A stretch of DNA of 64,000 bases. It comes from Amycolatopsis balhimycina FH 1894. Lineage in GTDB: Bacteria; Actinomycetota; Actinomycetes; Mycobacteriales; Pseudonocardiaceae. How positions within the stretch are numbered: position 1 is the stretch's first letter; the number at the start of each line of letters is the position of its first letter. The notes under the pieces are model-generated. The model was not told where the DNA came from. It saw nothing but the letters and a program-made list of their open reading frames with translations, and searched no databases. Shown one piece after another: positions 31,880 through 39,877 of this stretch. The translations under genes and the position numbers were made by a program. The stretch is taken from positions 8,941,508-9,005,507 of the forward strand of contig NZ_KB913037.1 of assembly GCF_000384295.1 (NCBI RefSeq). Reading direction: 5' to 3'.

Positions 31880-32422
31880 TCACGGGTTTTCGTAGAGCGC
31901 CAGGAACTTCTCCATCGCGGCGTCGACGGCGTCGCGATCGCCGGTCGTGACGAGGTCGAGCAGCAGCCCGCGGGCCACAGCGAGCCCGAGCCGCGCGTGG
32001 GCCGGCCGGTCGGCCTCCGGGACGCCGTACTGGGCGAGCAAGGCCTCGACCGGGCCGAGCCAATCCTCGATGACGCCGTCGAGGAACTCCTTCGTGCCCG
32101 GGGTGCCGCCCAGCGCCTGGCCGTAGAGCTGGAAGAAGAGCTTTTCGTTGGCACGCAGGCTTTCGTCGGTGAGCCGCCGCCAGAACTCGCGGCCCGCTCC
32201 GGCCGGATCGAGGTCGGCGAGCGCCGCGCGCTGCCGGGCTTCGACCTCCCGCGCCACCGCCGTGAGCAGGCCTTCCTTCGAGCCGAAGTGGTAGATCAGC
32301 ATGCGGTGGCTGGTGCCGAGGCCCGCGGCCAGCGCGCGCAGGCTCTTGCCGGCGCCGCCGTGGTGGGCGATGTGGTCGATCGCCGCGTCGAGCAGCTTGG
32401 CGCGCGGGCTTGCCTCGATCAT
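31880..32422 (-). CDS. TetR-family repressor
   Basis: A 180-aa TetR protein with HTH AGKSLRALAAGLGTSHRMLIYHFGSKEGLL. The ATG at 32422 is supported by TACCAT (minus strand, 32435-32430) ending 7 nt upstream, a leaderless configuration; the longer frame would cross the operator. Two copies of a GTACC-N4-GGTAC palindrome start right at the start codon, so it should repress itself, the cotranscribed S15 peptidase and the divergent SRPBCC gene. Confidence 0.9.
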   Translation of the reverse strand: MIEASPRAKLLDAAIDHIAHHGGAGKSLRALAAGLGTSHRMLIYHFGSKEGLLTAVAREVEARQRAALADLDPAGAGREFWRRLTDESLRANEKLFFQLYGQALGGTPGTKEFLDGVIEDWLGPVEALLAQYGVPEADRPAHARLGLAVARGLLLDLVTTGDRDAVDAAMEKFLALYENP

Positions 32423-32452
32423 GTACCAAATGGTACACGTACCAAATGGTAC
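32423..32452. promoter_or_regulatory. Twin TetR operator overlapping two divergent start codons
   Basis: GTACCAAATGGTAC occurs twice (32423-32436 and 32439-32452), 16 bp apart, in the 23-nt gap between the tetR ATG (32422) and the divergent ATG (32446). The second copy contains the plus-strand start codon itself. The minus-strand TACCAT hexamer is part of the first copy. Confidence 0.85.
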
Positions 32453-32868
32453 AACGCATCTCCGTTCGCGGCCGGACATCCGCGCCGGCCGACACCGTGT
32501 ACGCCTTGCTGAGGGACGGCGCGAGCTGGCCGACGTGGTCGCCGCTCGGGTCGTTCGAGCTGGTCAGCGAAGGGAAGGACGAACCGGAGGGCGTGGGCGC
32601 GGTCCGGCTGTTCAAGACCGGCGGCTTCCGCTCGTACGAGAAGATCGTCGCACTCGAGCCCGGCCGCCGGTTCGGCTACGCGCTGGAACACGGCCTGCCG
32701 CTGCGGGACTACGTCGCCTACGTCGACCTTTCGCCTCGCGACGACGGCACCGACATCCACTGGCACTCGACGTTTCGGGCGAAGATCCCGGGCACCGGCT
32801 GGTTCTACCGCTGGTTCCTCGGCCGCTTCATCGGGCGGGTGGTGGCGGGGCTCGCGACGGCGTCCTGA
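32446..32868 (+). CDS. SRPBCC/polyketide-cyclase-like protein
   Basis: A 140-aa START/SRPBCC-fold protein: ISVRGRTSAPADTVYALLRDGASWPTWSPLGSFELVS, then VRLFKTGGFRSYEKIVALEPGRRFGYAL and a long C-terminal helix. Such proteins bind hydrophobic ligands; the specific ligand is unknown. The ATG lies inside the right-hand operator palindrome with no room for a Shine-Dalgarno, so the mRNA is probably leaderless or very short-leadered. It is divergent from its presumed repressor. Confidence 0.87.
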   Translation: MVQRISVRGRTSAPADTVYALLRDGASWPTWSPLGSFELVSEGKDEPEGVGAVRLFKTGGFRSYEKIVALEPGRRFGYALEHGLPLRDYVAYVDLSPRDDGTDIHWHSTFRAKIPGTGWFYRWFLGRFIGRVVAGLATAS

Positions 32869-32928
32869 AGCGTGTCTCACTGTCTGGTCAGGGTGTTACT
32901 CTCTCCGGGAAAGCGAGGAGGGGACGCC

Positions 32929-33300
32929 GTGGGGCCCGACCCGTACGACCGCAACTGCCCGACCCGCCAGCTGCTGGACCGCATCGGCGACCAGTGGACG
33001 GTGCTGATCGTCGGCGCGCTCACGGACGGCCCGCTGCGGTTCACCGAGATCGGCCGCCGGGTGGACGGGATCTCCCAGAAGGTGCTGACGCAGACGCTGC
33101 GCAGCCTGGTCCGCGACGGCATCCTGACCCGCACGGCCTACCCGACGATCCCCCCGAAGGTGGAGTACGAGCTGACCGCGCTGGGGCGCAACCTGTCCGA
33201 GCCGCTGGACGTGCTGGACCGCTGGGCGCGGCGGCACATGGCTTCGGTCCAGGAGGCCCGGGACGCCTACGACGCGGAGCACACCCCCGCGTCGGCGTAG
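32929..33300 (+). CDS. HxlR-family transcriptional regulator
   Basis: A 123-aa winged-helix protein of the HxlR type: DRNCPTRQLLDRIGDQWTVLIVGALTDGPLRFTEIGRRVDGISQKVLTQTLRSL. The N-terminal Cys10 is conserved in many redox- or electrophile-sensing members. GTG at 32929 is preferred because GAGGAGGGG precedes it at 5 nt. It lies 60 nt after the SRPBCC gene and may share its transcript or be autoregulated from the gap. Its target genes are not evident. Confidence 0.9.
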   Translation: MGPDPYDRNCPTRQLLDRIGDQWTVLIVGALTDGPLRFTEIGRRVDGISQKVLTQTLRSLVRDGILTRTAYPTIPPKVEYELTALGRNLSEPLDVLDRWARRHMASVQEARDAYDAEHTPASA

Positions 33301-33454
33301 GGCAGCCACCCGCCCCCAGACGGCCCCCACCCGCCCTGGGGGGCGTGCCCAAGTCCAGTCTATCGGTGGCCCTGGGCGAAATCGGCCGTGCGAACCCGAA
33401 CTCGCCGAGTTGTCCACATTCGAGCATGGCTGTGGACAAGTCCTCCTGACTGCG

Positions 33455-34105
33455 TCAGCGAGCCACCAAACCCGCTTCGTGGGCCAGCAATCCCGCCTGC
33501 GTCCGGTTCGCGCACTCCAGCTTCACGAGCATCCGCGACACATAGCTCTTCACCGTCGCTTCGGCGAGGTGCAGCCGCCCGGCGATGTCCGCATTGGACA
33601 GTCCCTCGCCGAGGCACGCCAGCACATCCCGTTCCCGCTCGGTCAGCCCCGCGGTCCGCCGCCGCGCGTCCTCGCCGCGCTCGCGGCCGTCCGCGGACAG
33701 CGCCACCAGGCGGCGCGCCGCCGACGGGGACAGCACCGTGTGGCCGTCCGCCGCCACGCGGACCAGGCCGATCAGGTCCTCCGGCGGCGTCGACTTCACC
33801 AGGAACCCCGCCGCGCCCGCGCGCAACGCCCGGATCACGTACGTGTCCGCGTCGAACGTCGTCAGCGCCACCACCGCCGGCGGGTCCGGCAACGCCGTGA
33901 TCCGCGCGATCGCCGTGAGCCCGTCGACGCCCGGCATCCGCAGGTCCATCAGCACCACGCGCGGCCGGTGCCGGACCACTGCCTCCACGGCTTCGGCGCC
34001 GTCGGCCGCCTGGGCGACGACCTCGATGTCGGCCGCCGAGCCCAGGATCGTGCGCAGGTGCGCGCACACCATCGGCTCGTCATCGACCACGAGCACCGGG
34101 ATCAC
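33455..34105 (-). CDS. NarL/LuxR-type response regulator
   Basis: A 216-aa regulator. The receiver has VVDDEPMV, phospho-Asp in RVVLMDLRMPGVDGL and Lys in AAGFLVKSTPPEDL. The C-terminal LuxR HTH is LTERERDVLACLGEGLSNADIAGRLHLAEATVKSYVSRML. The GTG at 34105 lies inside the 3' end of the kinase gene (26-nt overlap), so translation is coupled. With the kinase it forms an actinomycete NarL-type two-component pair; its signal and targets are unknown. Confidence 0.94.
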   Translation of the reverse strand: MIPVLVVDDEPMVCAHLRTILGSAADIEVVAQAADGAEAVEAVVRHRPRVVLMDLRMPGVDGLTAIARITALPDPPAVVALTTFDADTYVIRALRAGAAGFLVKSTPPEDLIGLVRVAADGHTVLSPSAARRLVALSADGRERGEDARRRTAGLTERERDVLACLGEGLSNADIAGRLHLAEATVKSYVSRMLVKLECANRTQAGLLAHEAGLVAR

Positions 34106-35315
34106 AGCGCGTGCCTTCCGCCGTCGGGACGTAGGGGGGCAGTATCGCACCGACCCGGAACCCGCCGCCGGGCGCCGGACCCGCGGTGAACCGCCCGCCG
34201 ACCAGCTCGACGCGCTGCCGCAGCCCGGCCAGGCCGGCCCCGGAACCGCTGCCCGCCAGCGCCGGGTCGGGCGGGCGGGCCGCCGCCGTGCTGTCCACCG
34301 AGACGTCCAGACCACCGGGGTGGTAGCGCAGCGAGACCGCTACGGTCGCGCCCGGCGCGTGCTTGCGCACGTTCGTCAGCGCCTCCTGCACCAGCCGGTA
34401 CGCGGTGCGCGCGACGGTCGGCGACACCTGCGCCGGGTCGCCGTCCACCGCCAGCTCCGTCGGGACGCCGACCGACCGCGACTCCTCGACCAGCCGCGCC
34501 GGGTCGCCGGGGGCCTCCGGGCTGAGCGTCCGCGGCCCGGCTTCGGCGCCGTTGCGCAGGACTCCGACCAGGTCGCGCAGCTCGTCCAGCGCCAGCGCGC
34601 CTTCGCGGCGGATGTCCTCGGCCGCCGTCCGCACCGCCGGGTCGGCCGACGTCACGCCGAGCGCCCCGGCGTGCAGCACCATCAGGCTGAGCCGGTGCGT
34701 GACGACGTCGTGCATCTCGCCCGCGAGCCGCCGCCGTTCCTCCGCGCCGGCCTGCTCGGCGAGCAGGTGCTGCTCCCGCTCGGCGCGTTCCGCCCGGTCC
34801 CGCAGCGACCGCAGCAGCTGCTTGCGGGCTTCGACGTAGAACGTGATCACGACCGGCAGCACGGTGCTCAGCAGCCCGAACGGCGTGACGCTCCAGCTCG
34901 GCTCCCACGGCCGCGTGGCCACGACCGCGAGGATCCCGGTCAGCCACAGCACGGTCCGCCGGTCCAGCACCCGCACCAGCTGGGCCAGCACCACCGGCGT
35001 GATGGTCGGGACGGTCATCAGCGCGACTGGGTGCACCGGCACGAGCAGCCCGGGCGCGAACAGGTCGGAGCCCAGCATCGCGAACGCGGCCGCCACGAGG
35101 GTCCCGGCCACCAGTGCCGGGAACCGGAACAGCAGCACCAGCGCGAGGTCACAGCAGATCTGCAGGACCAGCCCGGCCGCCGGGCCGAGCGCGCCGGTCG
35201 TCCGGTCGCCGAGGACGTGGTACAGGACGTTGAGCCCGGTGAACGCCGCCGCCGGCAGGAACAGCCAGAAGGTGTCGGCGCGGCTCGGCCACATCGGCCG
35301 CCGGATGCTGGTCAC
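34080..35315 (-). CDS. NarL-type sensor histidine kinase (HisKA_3)
   Basis: A 411-aa kinase with about five to six hydrophobic segments in residues 1-165 and no large extracellular domain. A coiled linker follows, then HisKA_3 with the H box AEERRRLAGEMHDVVTHRLSLMVLHAGAL. The HATPase has VQEALTNVRKHAPGA and a degenerate GSGSGAGLAGLRQRVELVGG region. The GTG at 35315 has no Shine-Dalgarno; TACCGT on the minus strand ends 6 nt upstream, indicating a leaderless transcript. It overlaps the response-regulator start by 26 nt. Confidence 0.93.
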   Translation of the reverse strand: MTSIRRPMWPSRADTFWLFLPAAAFTGLNVLYHVLGDRTTGALGPAAGLVLQICCDLALVLLFRFPALVAGTLVAAAFAMLGSDLFAPGLLVPVHPVALMTVPTITPVVLAQLVRVLDRRTVLWLTGILAVVATRPWEPSWSVTPFGLLSTVLPVVITFYVEARKQLLRSLRDRAERAEREQHLLAEQAGAEERRRLAGEMHDVVTHRLSLMVLHAGALGVTSADPAVRTAAEDIRREGALALDELRDLVGVLRNGAEAGPRTLSPEAPGDPARLVEESRSVGVPTELAVDGDPAQVSPTVARTAYRLVQEALTNVRKHAPGATVAVSLRYHPGGLDVSVDSTAAARPPDPALAGSGSGAGLAGLRQRVELVGGRFTAGPAPGGGFRVGAILPPYVPTAEGTRCDPGARGR

Positions 35316-35496
35316 GCGGCCACGGTAACGGCTCGCGTGGGGCGCCGCCCCGGATGCGCAACCAAAGTTGCGGCCCGCGGGGAGGAGCGCAACTTTCGTC
35401 GCCGCGGTCAGCATCCTCCACCGGTTTCGCCCGGCTGCCGGAAGCGGTCTACTGGAACCGCCACATCGACTGTCCTAACGCGACGGACGAGGTGCC

Positions 35497-35545
35497 CGGT
35501 GGCCGGTCGAGATCAAGCGACCGGGGGTATTTCGACCGGCCACCG
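35497..35545 (+). promoter_or_regulatory. 14-bp inverted repeat upstream of GPP34 gene
   Basis: CGGTGGCCGGTCGA (35497-35510) pairs with TCGACCGGCCACCG (35532-35545) around a 21-nt loop. It ends 18 nt before the ATG at 35564, just ahead of the GGGAG ribosome-binding site. It may be an operator or an mRNA leader hairpin. Confidence 0.6.
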
Positions 35546-35563
35546 CACCGAAACGGGAGTGAA

Positions 35564-36214
35564 ATGACCGAGCCGTCCCTGCCCGCCCGGGCGTACCTGC
35601 TGGCGTGCGACACCCGGCGCGACCGGCTGCCCGGCCGCGAGCGCGTGGCCCTGCTGGTCCGCGCGGCGGCGCTGACGGATCTGGTGCTGCGCGGCCGGGT
35701 GGCCGACGACGGCGGCCGCCCGGCCGTCACCGGTGCCGGGGGAACCGGCCACCTGGTCCTCGACGACCTGCTCGCCGAGCTCACCGCCGACCCGCACCGG
35801 AAGTGGCGCGCCTGGGTGCGCCGCGGCGCCCGTGCGACGCTGTACTCCCTGGAGGCCCAGCTCGACGCGGCGGGCACGATCGAGCTGCGGACGTCCCGCG
35901 TGCTGGGGGTGTTCCCGCGCCGCCGCCCGGTGGTCCGCGACGTGGCGACGGCGGCCGCGCTCCACGACCGGGTGACGGCGGCGCTGCGGACCGATTCGCC
36001 GGTGCCGCGGGACATCGCGGCCCTGACGTCCCTCGCCGCGGCGGCCGAGCTGGGCACGGTGTTCTCGCGCGCCGAACGCCGCCGGCACCGGGCCCGCCTC
36101 GCCCAGCTGGAGGACGCGGCGGGCGTCGCGGTCCCGGCCCTGCGAAAGGTGCTCCGCGAACTCCAAGCGGCCCGCGCGGCGGCGATCGCGGCAAGCTCCG
36201 GCGGCGGAGGCTGA
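35564..36214 (+). CDS. GPP34-family phosphoprotein
   Basis: A 216-aa protein of the GPP34 (Golgi phosphoprotein 3-like) family, seen in LPARAYLLACDTRRDRLPGRERVALLVRAAALTDLVLRGRV, DDLLAELTADPHRKWRAWVR and the closing helix LAAAAELGTVFSRAERRRHRARLAQL. Eukaryotic GOLPH3 binds phosphatidylinositol 4-phosphate at membranes. Actinobacterial paralogues are common but lack an established function. The start follows GGGAG at good spacing. An inverted repeat sits just upstream. It ends 4 nt before the second 21-bp-period array. Confidence 0.9.
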   Translation: MTEPSLPARAYLLACDTRRDRLPGRERVALLVRAAALTDLVLRGRVADDGGRPAVTGAGGTGHLVLDDLLAELTADPHRKWRAWVRRGARATLYSLEAQLDAAGTIELRTSRVLGVFPRRRPVVRDVATAAALHDRVTAALRTDSPVPRDIAALTSLAAAAELGTVFSRAERRRHRARLAQLEDAAGVAVPALRKVLRELQAARAAAIAASSGGGG

Positions 36215-36218
36215 CGCC

Positions 36219-36363
36219 GTGTCGACCCCCGAATCACGCGTGTCGACCTCCTGATCACGCGTGTCGACTCTTCGCGCACGAGCGGCGAACCTGTTCGCGT
36301 GACCGGAACGCCGACACGCGTGATTGCACAGTCGACACGCGTGATTGAAGGGTCGACACGGGG
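36219..36363. repeat. 21-bp-period array with two inverted arms (array 2)
   Basis: Three rightward units (36219-36281, GTGTCGACnnnnnRATCACGC type) are followed by about 30 nt of non-repeat sequence and then two and a half leftward units (36312-36363, CGACACGCGTGATTG type). The two arms are complementary, so the whole can fold into a long hairpin between the convergent GPP34 and tetR genes. Confidence 0.9.
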
Positions 36364-36978
36364 TCAGCCGCTGAACAACCGGTCCAGGTAGTAGTCCACT
36401 GTGGATATTGCCTCCGCCGGGGTCCGGTGGCCCATCACGATTTCCGAGCCCTGGGAGTCCGCGATCGCCCAGAGCAGGGACGCTTCGGTCTCCGGGTCGG
36501 CCCAGGCGGGGACGTCGCCCGCCTCCTGGGCCTGGCGGACCTGGCCGGCGAAGAACGCCAGGAGTTCGGGCATGCCTTCGCCGAAGGCCTTCGCCATCGC
36601 CGGGTCGGCCACCGCGCGGATGAAGTACGCGACGCCGATGAGGAAGTCGGCTTCGCTGTCGGGGTCGCGCGGCAGGATCTCGACCAGGCACGCGCGCAGG
36701 ATCGACCGCGGCGTCGGCGGTCCCTCGGCCAGGATCTTCGCCGTGATCCGCTCGCTGCGGAGCTTGTGGCGGTGTTCGAGAGCGTACCGCAGCATTTCGT
36801 CTTTCGTCCGGAAGTAGTGCTGCACCGACCCCATGGACATCCCCGCTTCGGCGGCGACCTGGCGCAGGCTGACGCCTTCCAGCCCGGCCCGCGTCGTCAG
36901 CCGTTGCAGCGCCTCGGCGATCTGCACCCGGCGTTGCTCGTGGTCGACCTGTTTCGGCACGCTGGCTCCCGTTGTCAT
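36364..36978 (-). CDS. TetR-family repressor
   Basis: A 204-aa TetR protein with HTH VSLRQVAAEAGMSMGSVQHYFRTKDEML and a C-terminal ligand domain resembling the BetI-like TetR_C family. The ATG at 36978 lies inside an ATGCGATCGCAT palindrome, one of two such sites in the divergent gap to the PH-domain genes. The longer upstream frame would read through both operators and is rejected. It probably represses itself and the PH-domain operon. Confidence 0.9.
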   Translation of the reverse strand: MTTGASVPKQVDHEQRRVQIAEALQRLTTRAGLEGVSLRQVAAEAGMSMGSVQHYFRTKDEMLRYALEHRHKLRSERITAKILAEGPPTPRSILRACLVEILPRDPDSEADFLIGVAYFIRAVADPAMAKAFGEGMPELLAFFAGQVRQAQEAGDVPAWADPETEASLLWAIADSQGSEIVMGHRTPAEAISTVDYYLDRLFSG

Positions 36979-37027
36979 GCGATCGCATTGCGAAAACCCT
37001 GGCTCCGCCGTTACGATGCGACCGCAT
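36977..37027. promoter_or_regulatory. Two ATGCGAYCGCAT operators in divergent promoter
   Basis: ATGCGATCGCAT (36977-36988, perfect palindrome) and ATGCGACCGCAT (37016-37027) are 39 bp apart. The second overlaps TACGAT (37012-37017, plus-strand minus-10) and abuts TACAAT on the minus strand (37031-37026). The first covers the tetR start codon. Both suit a TetR dimer. Confidence 0.8.
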
Positions 37028-37052
37028 TGTAAACAACCTCGGGGGGTGTCCG

Positions 37053-37613
37053 GTGCAGACCGGAACAGTGCGGCTGAGGCCGCCGCGAAACGCACTGGAC
37101 CGCCGCGCGATCACGTGGTGGCGTGCCCAAGGGGCACTCGTCTTCGGCCCGGCCGCGCTGGTGCTCGCGGTCCTCGGCCTGCTGATCCCGCCGGCCGCGT
37201 TCTGGCTGCTGGCTCCGGCCGCCGTGATCGCGCTGCTCGGCGTGGCCTGGTGCGCCTTTCTGCCGCGGTGGTGGTTCGGCCTGCACCGCTGGGAGGTCAC
37301 CGGCACCGCCGTCTACGTGCGGTCGGGCTTCCTGTGGCAGGAGTGGCGGGTGGCGCCGCTTTCGCGCGTCCAGACCGTCGACACGCTGCGCGGGCCGCTG
37401 CAGCAACGCTTCGGGCTTGCGACCGTCACGGTGACGACGGCGTCGGCGCGCGGCGCCGTGAAGCTTCGCGGCCTCGACGCCCGGATCGCGGCCGACATCG
37501 CGGAGCAGCTGACCGAACGCACGGACACACTGCTTTCGGGGGTCCGGGTGGCGGAGCCCCCGGCTCGGGGCGAAGCCCCGGACAACACTGCCACGCCCGG
37601 GGACGCGACGTGA
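37053..37613 (+). CDS. Membrane PH-domain protein (YdbS-like)
   Basis: A 186-aa protein with a basic N-terminus (RPPRNALDRRAITWWRAQGA), two membrane helices (about residues 30-75) and a bacterial PH domain (WEVTGTAVYVRSGFLWQEWRVAPLSRVQTVDTLRGPLQQRFGLATV). GTG at 37053 follows a GGGGGGT stretch. The last 25 residues are encoded partly by a GC-rich REP-like repeat, so the native C-terminus may be replaced. The TGA overlaps the GTG of the next gene. YdbS/YdbT pairs are associated with resistance to bacteriocin-type stress in Bacillus, but the mechanism is unknown. Confidence 0.87.
   Translation: MQTGTVRLRPPRNALDRRAITWWRAQGALVFGPAALVLAVLGLLIPPAAFWLLAPAAVIALLGVAWCAFLPRWWFGLHRWEVTGTAVYVRSGFLWQEWRVAPLSRVQTVDTLRGPLQQRFGLATVTVTTASARGAVKLRGLDARIAADIAEQLTERTDTLLSGVRVAEPPARGEAPDNTATPGDAT
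37537..37583. repeat. REP-like element in the 3' end of the PH-domain gene
   Basis: CGGGGG/CCCCCG (37537-37542 with 37557-37562) and CGGGGC-GAA-GCCCCG (37566-37580) form two hairpins within the coding sequence, encoding GVRVAEPPARGEAPD. The sequence is closely related to the palindromes at 10870-10913 and 18577-18648. Confidence 0.75.
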
Positions 37614-39061
37614 CCGGCTGGTGCCGGCTCGACCGGCGCACCCTCGGCGTCACCGCGGTCCTCCTGGCCGGGTTCGCCGTGTCGGCGGGCACCCCGATCG
37701 TCATCGGGGCGGGAGGGACCGTGCTGTTGTGGCTCGTCCCGGCGGCGGTGCTCCTCGTCGGCGCCGGCGTGCTGGCCGACTACGTCCGCTGGCGCCACAC
37801 CCGCTTCCGGTGCACGGCCGAGCGGCTGGAGCTCGAGTTCGCGTTCGTCGCACACACGCGCAAATCCCTGCCCCGCGAACGGATCCGGAGCGCCGACCTG
37901 ACAGCGAACCCGCTGCACCGCGCGTTCGGTGTCGCGGTGCTGACCATCGGTACCGGGCAGCACGAAAGGCTCACCCTCGCCCCGCTGGCCAGGGCGGACG
38001 CCGAAGCCCTGCGCACCGAGCTGCTGCACCGGAGCCCCGGATCGCAGGACGGTCCACTCGCGACACTCGACCCGCGCTGGATCCGGTACGCACCCCTGTC
38101 GTTCGTCGCGCCGGCGCTCGGCCTGGCCGCGTTCGGCGGGCTGTTCAAGGTCGCCGACTGGTTCGGCGCCGGGGGCGGGCTGCTGAAGTGGCTGCTGAAC
38201 CTCTTCGGCGAGCTACCCTTCGCCGCGAGCGTCCTGCTCCTGCTGGTGCTCGCGCTCGTCGCCGGCGTCGCCGGCGCGGCCGGTCTGTTCACCGAGATGT
38301 GGTGGCACCACCGGCTCGACCGCGAGCCCGGCGGCACCCTGCGCGTCCGCCGCGGCCTGCTGACGACCCGGTCGGTCACCCTCGAGGAGCGGCGGCTGCG
38401 CGGCGTCGAACTCGTCGAGCCGCTCGGGGCCCGGCTCGCCGGCGCCGCGCGCGTGGACGCCATCGCCACCGGCATGAAGCGTGACGACGACAAGACCGAG
38501 TCCAAGACGCTCCTGCCCGTGGCACCGCGCGCGGTGGCGGCCGACGTGGCGGCGCGGATCGTGGGCGAGCCCGTCGCCGACGTCCGGCTGGTGCCGCACC
38601 CCACGGCCGCCCGGGGACGGCGGCTGCGCTGGGCCCTCCTGGCCGCGCTCACCCCGGTGCTGGTCCTGCTGGTGCTCGGCGCGCTGCTCACCGGCGTCCT
38701 TCTCGTGCCGGCCGCGGTATTCGCCGCCGTCGCGCTGCCGGTGGCGGTCCTGCTGGCCCTGGACGCCTACCGCGGGCTCGGGCACGGCACGCGCGGGCGC
38801 TACCTGGTGGTCCGGGCGGGCTCGGTCCGGCGGAGCACGGCCGTGCTGGCTCGGGACGGCGTCCTCGGCTGGACGGTCAAGCAGTCGGTCTTCCAGCGCC
38901 GTCGCGGGCTCGCGACCTTCACCGCGACCACCGCGGCGGGCGCCGGCGCCTACTCGATCCGCGACGCCGACGCCGTCGAGGGGCTCGCGTTCGCGGCGGC
39001 GGCCGTGCCCGGGGTCCTCGAGCCGTTCGCTTCGGTGCCCGCCGAAGCGTCGCGGACCTAG
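37610..39061 (+). CDS. Large membrane PH-domain protein (YdbT-like)
   Basis: A 483-aa protein with three PH-like repeats separated by pairs of membrane helices: HTRFRCTAERLELEFAFVAHTRKSLPRERIRSADLTANPLHRAFGVAVLTI; GTLRVRRGLLTTRSVTLEERRLRGVELVEPL; and GRYLVVRAGSVRRSTAVLARDGVLGWTVKQSVFQRRRGLATF. It is the YdbT partner of the preceding gene. The GTG overlaps the upstream stop by 4 nt. The pair is presumably repressed by the divergent TetR. It sits in the cytoplasmic membrane; its ligand is unknown. Confidence 0.9.
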   Translation: MTGWCRLDRRTLGVTAVLLAGFAVSAGTPIVIGAGGTVLLWLVPAAVLLVGAGVLADYVRWRHTRFRCTAERLELEFAFVAHTRKSLPRERIRSADLTANPLHRAFGVAVLTIGTGQHERLTLAPLARADAEALRTELLHRSPGSQDGPLATLDPRWIRYAPLSFVAPALGLAAFGGLFKVADWFGAGGGLLKWLLNLFGELPFAASVLLLLVLALVAGVAGAAGLFTEMWWHHRLDREPGGTLRVRRGLLTTRSVTLEERRLRGVELVEPLGARLAGAARVDAIATGMKRDDDKTESKTLLPVAPRAVAADVAARIVGEPVADVRLVPHPTAARGRRLRWALLAALTPVLVLLVLGALLTGVLLVPAAVFAAVALPVAVLLALDAYRGLGHGTRGRYLVVRAGSVRRSTAVLARDGVLGWTVKQSVFQRRRGLATFTATTAAGAGAYSIRDADAVEGLAFAAAAVPGVLEPFASVPAEASRT

Positions 39062-39071
39062 GTTCGAGGGC

Positions 39072-39845
39072 ATGGACGACTTCCGTGCCCTGCACGTCCC
39101 CGGGTCCCCGCTGCTGCTGCCGAACGCGTGGGAGTTCGGCGTCGGCGCCTTCCTCGCGGCGCAGGGCTTCCGCGCCCTCGGCACGACCAGCCTCGGCGTG
39201 TCCGCGGCGGCCGGGGAGCCGGACGGCGCGCCGTCGACGCGGGACGCGACCGTCGCGCTGGCCGGGCGCCTGGCCCGGCTGGACGTGCTCGTCAGCGTCG
39301 ACATCGCCGACGGCTTCAGCGCGGACCCGGCCGCCGTCGCCGACCTCGTGGCGGAACTGGCCGACGCGGGTGCCGTCGGCGTCAACCTCGAAGACGGCCG
39401 CGCCGACGGCTCGCTCGCGCCGGTCGACGTCCAGTGTGCGCTGGTCAGGGCGGTGAAGGAGCGTGTGCCGGGGCTGTTCGTCAACGCCCGGACGGACACG
39501 CACTGGGCGGGCGGCCGCTCGATCGCCGAAGCCGAGACGCGCGTGCGGGCGTACGCGGCGGCGGGCGCGGACGGCGTCTTCGTGCCCGGCCTCGCCGAAG
39601 CCGCGGACGTCGAGCGGATCGTCGCCGCCGCGGTGCCGCTCAACCTGCTGTTCCTGCCCGGCCGGGTGACGCTGGCCGGGTTGGCGGAGCTGGGGGTCGC
39701 GCGGGTCAGCCTGGGGTCGCTGCCCTACCGGATGGCGCTCGCGGCCGCCGCCGGAACCGCGCTGGCCGTGCGCGACGGCCGTGACCTGCCGCTGAGCCCG
39801 CCGGGCTACGCCGACGTCACCGCGCTGCTGCCGAAAACCGGGTGA
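39072..39845 (+). CDS. Isocitrate lyase/PEP mutase-family protein
   Basis: A 257-aa (beta/alpha)8 enzyme of the PEP mutase/isocitrate lyase superfamily. The segments LLLPNAWEFGVGAFLAAQGFRALGTTSLGVSA, VSVDIADGF, VGVNLEDGRADGSL and FVNARTDTHWAGG carry the metal-binding Asp/Glu residues. The canonical KKCGH loop of isocitrate lyase is absent, so the reaction is more likely carbon-carbon bond cleavage of a 2-substituted malate-like acid or oxaloacetate hydrolase type. It starts 10 nt after the PH gene and may be read from the same transcript. The exact substrate cannot be assigned. Confidence 0.9.
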   Translation: MDDFRALHVPGSPLLLPNAWEFGVGAFLAAQGFRALGTTSLGVSAAAGEPDGAPSTRDATVALAGRLARLDVLVSVDIADGFSADPAAVADLVAELADAGAVGVNLEDGRADGSLAPVDVQCALVRAVKERVPGLFVNARTDTHWAGGRSIAEAETRVRAYAAAGADGVFVPGLAEAADVERIVAAAVPLNLLFLPGRVTLAGLAELGVARVSLGSLPYRMALAAAAGTALAVRDGRDLPLSPPGYADVTALLPKTG

Positions 39846-39877
39846 ACCGGACCGGCCGGATCTGCTTTGGTCGGGGC

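Noticed and set aside
36972..37052. Longer start for the YdbS-like protein
   Set aside because: It would translate through the TetR operators; the GTG at 37053 has a ribosome-binding site.
38481..39071. N-terminal extension of the PEP-mutase-like gene
   Set aside because: The upstream part of the frame lies inside the PH-domain gene in another phase; homology begins at the ATG 39072.
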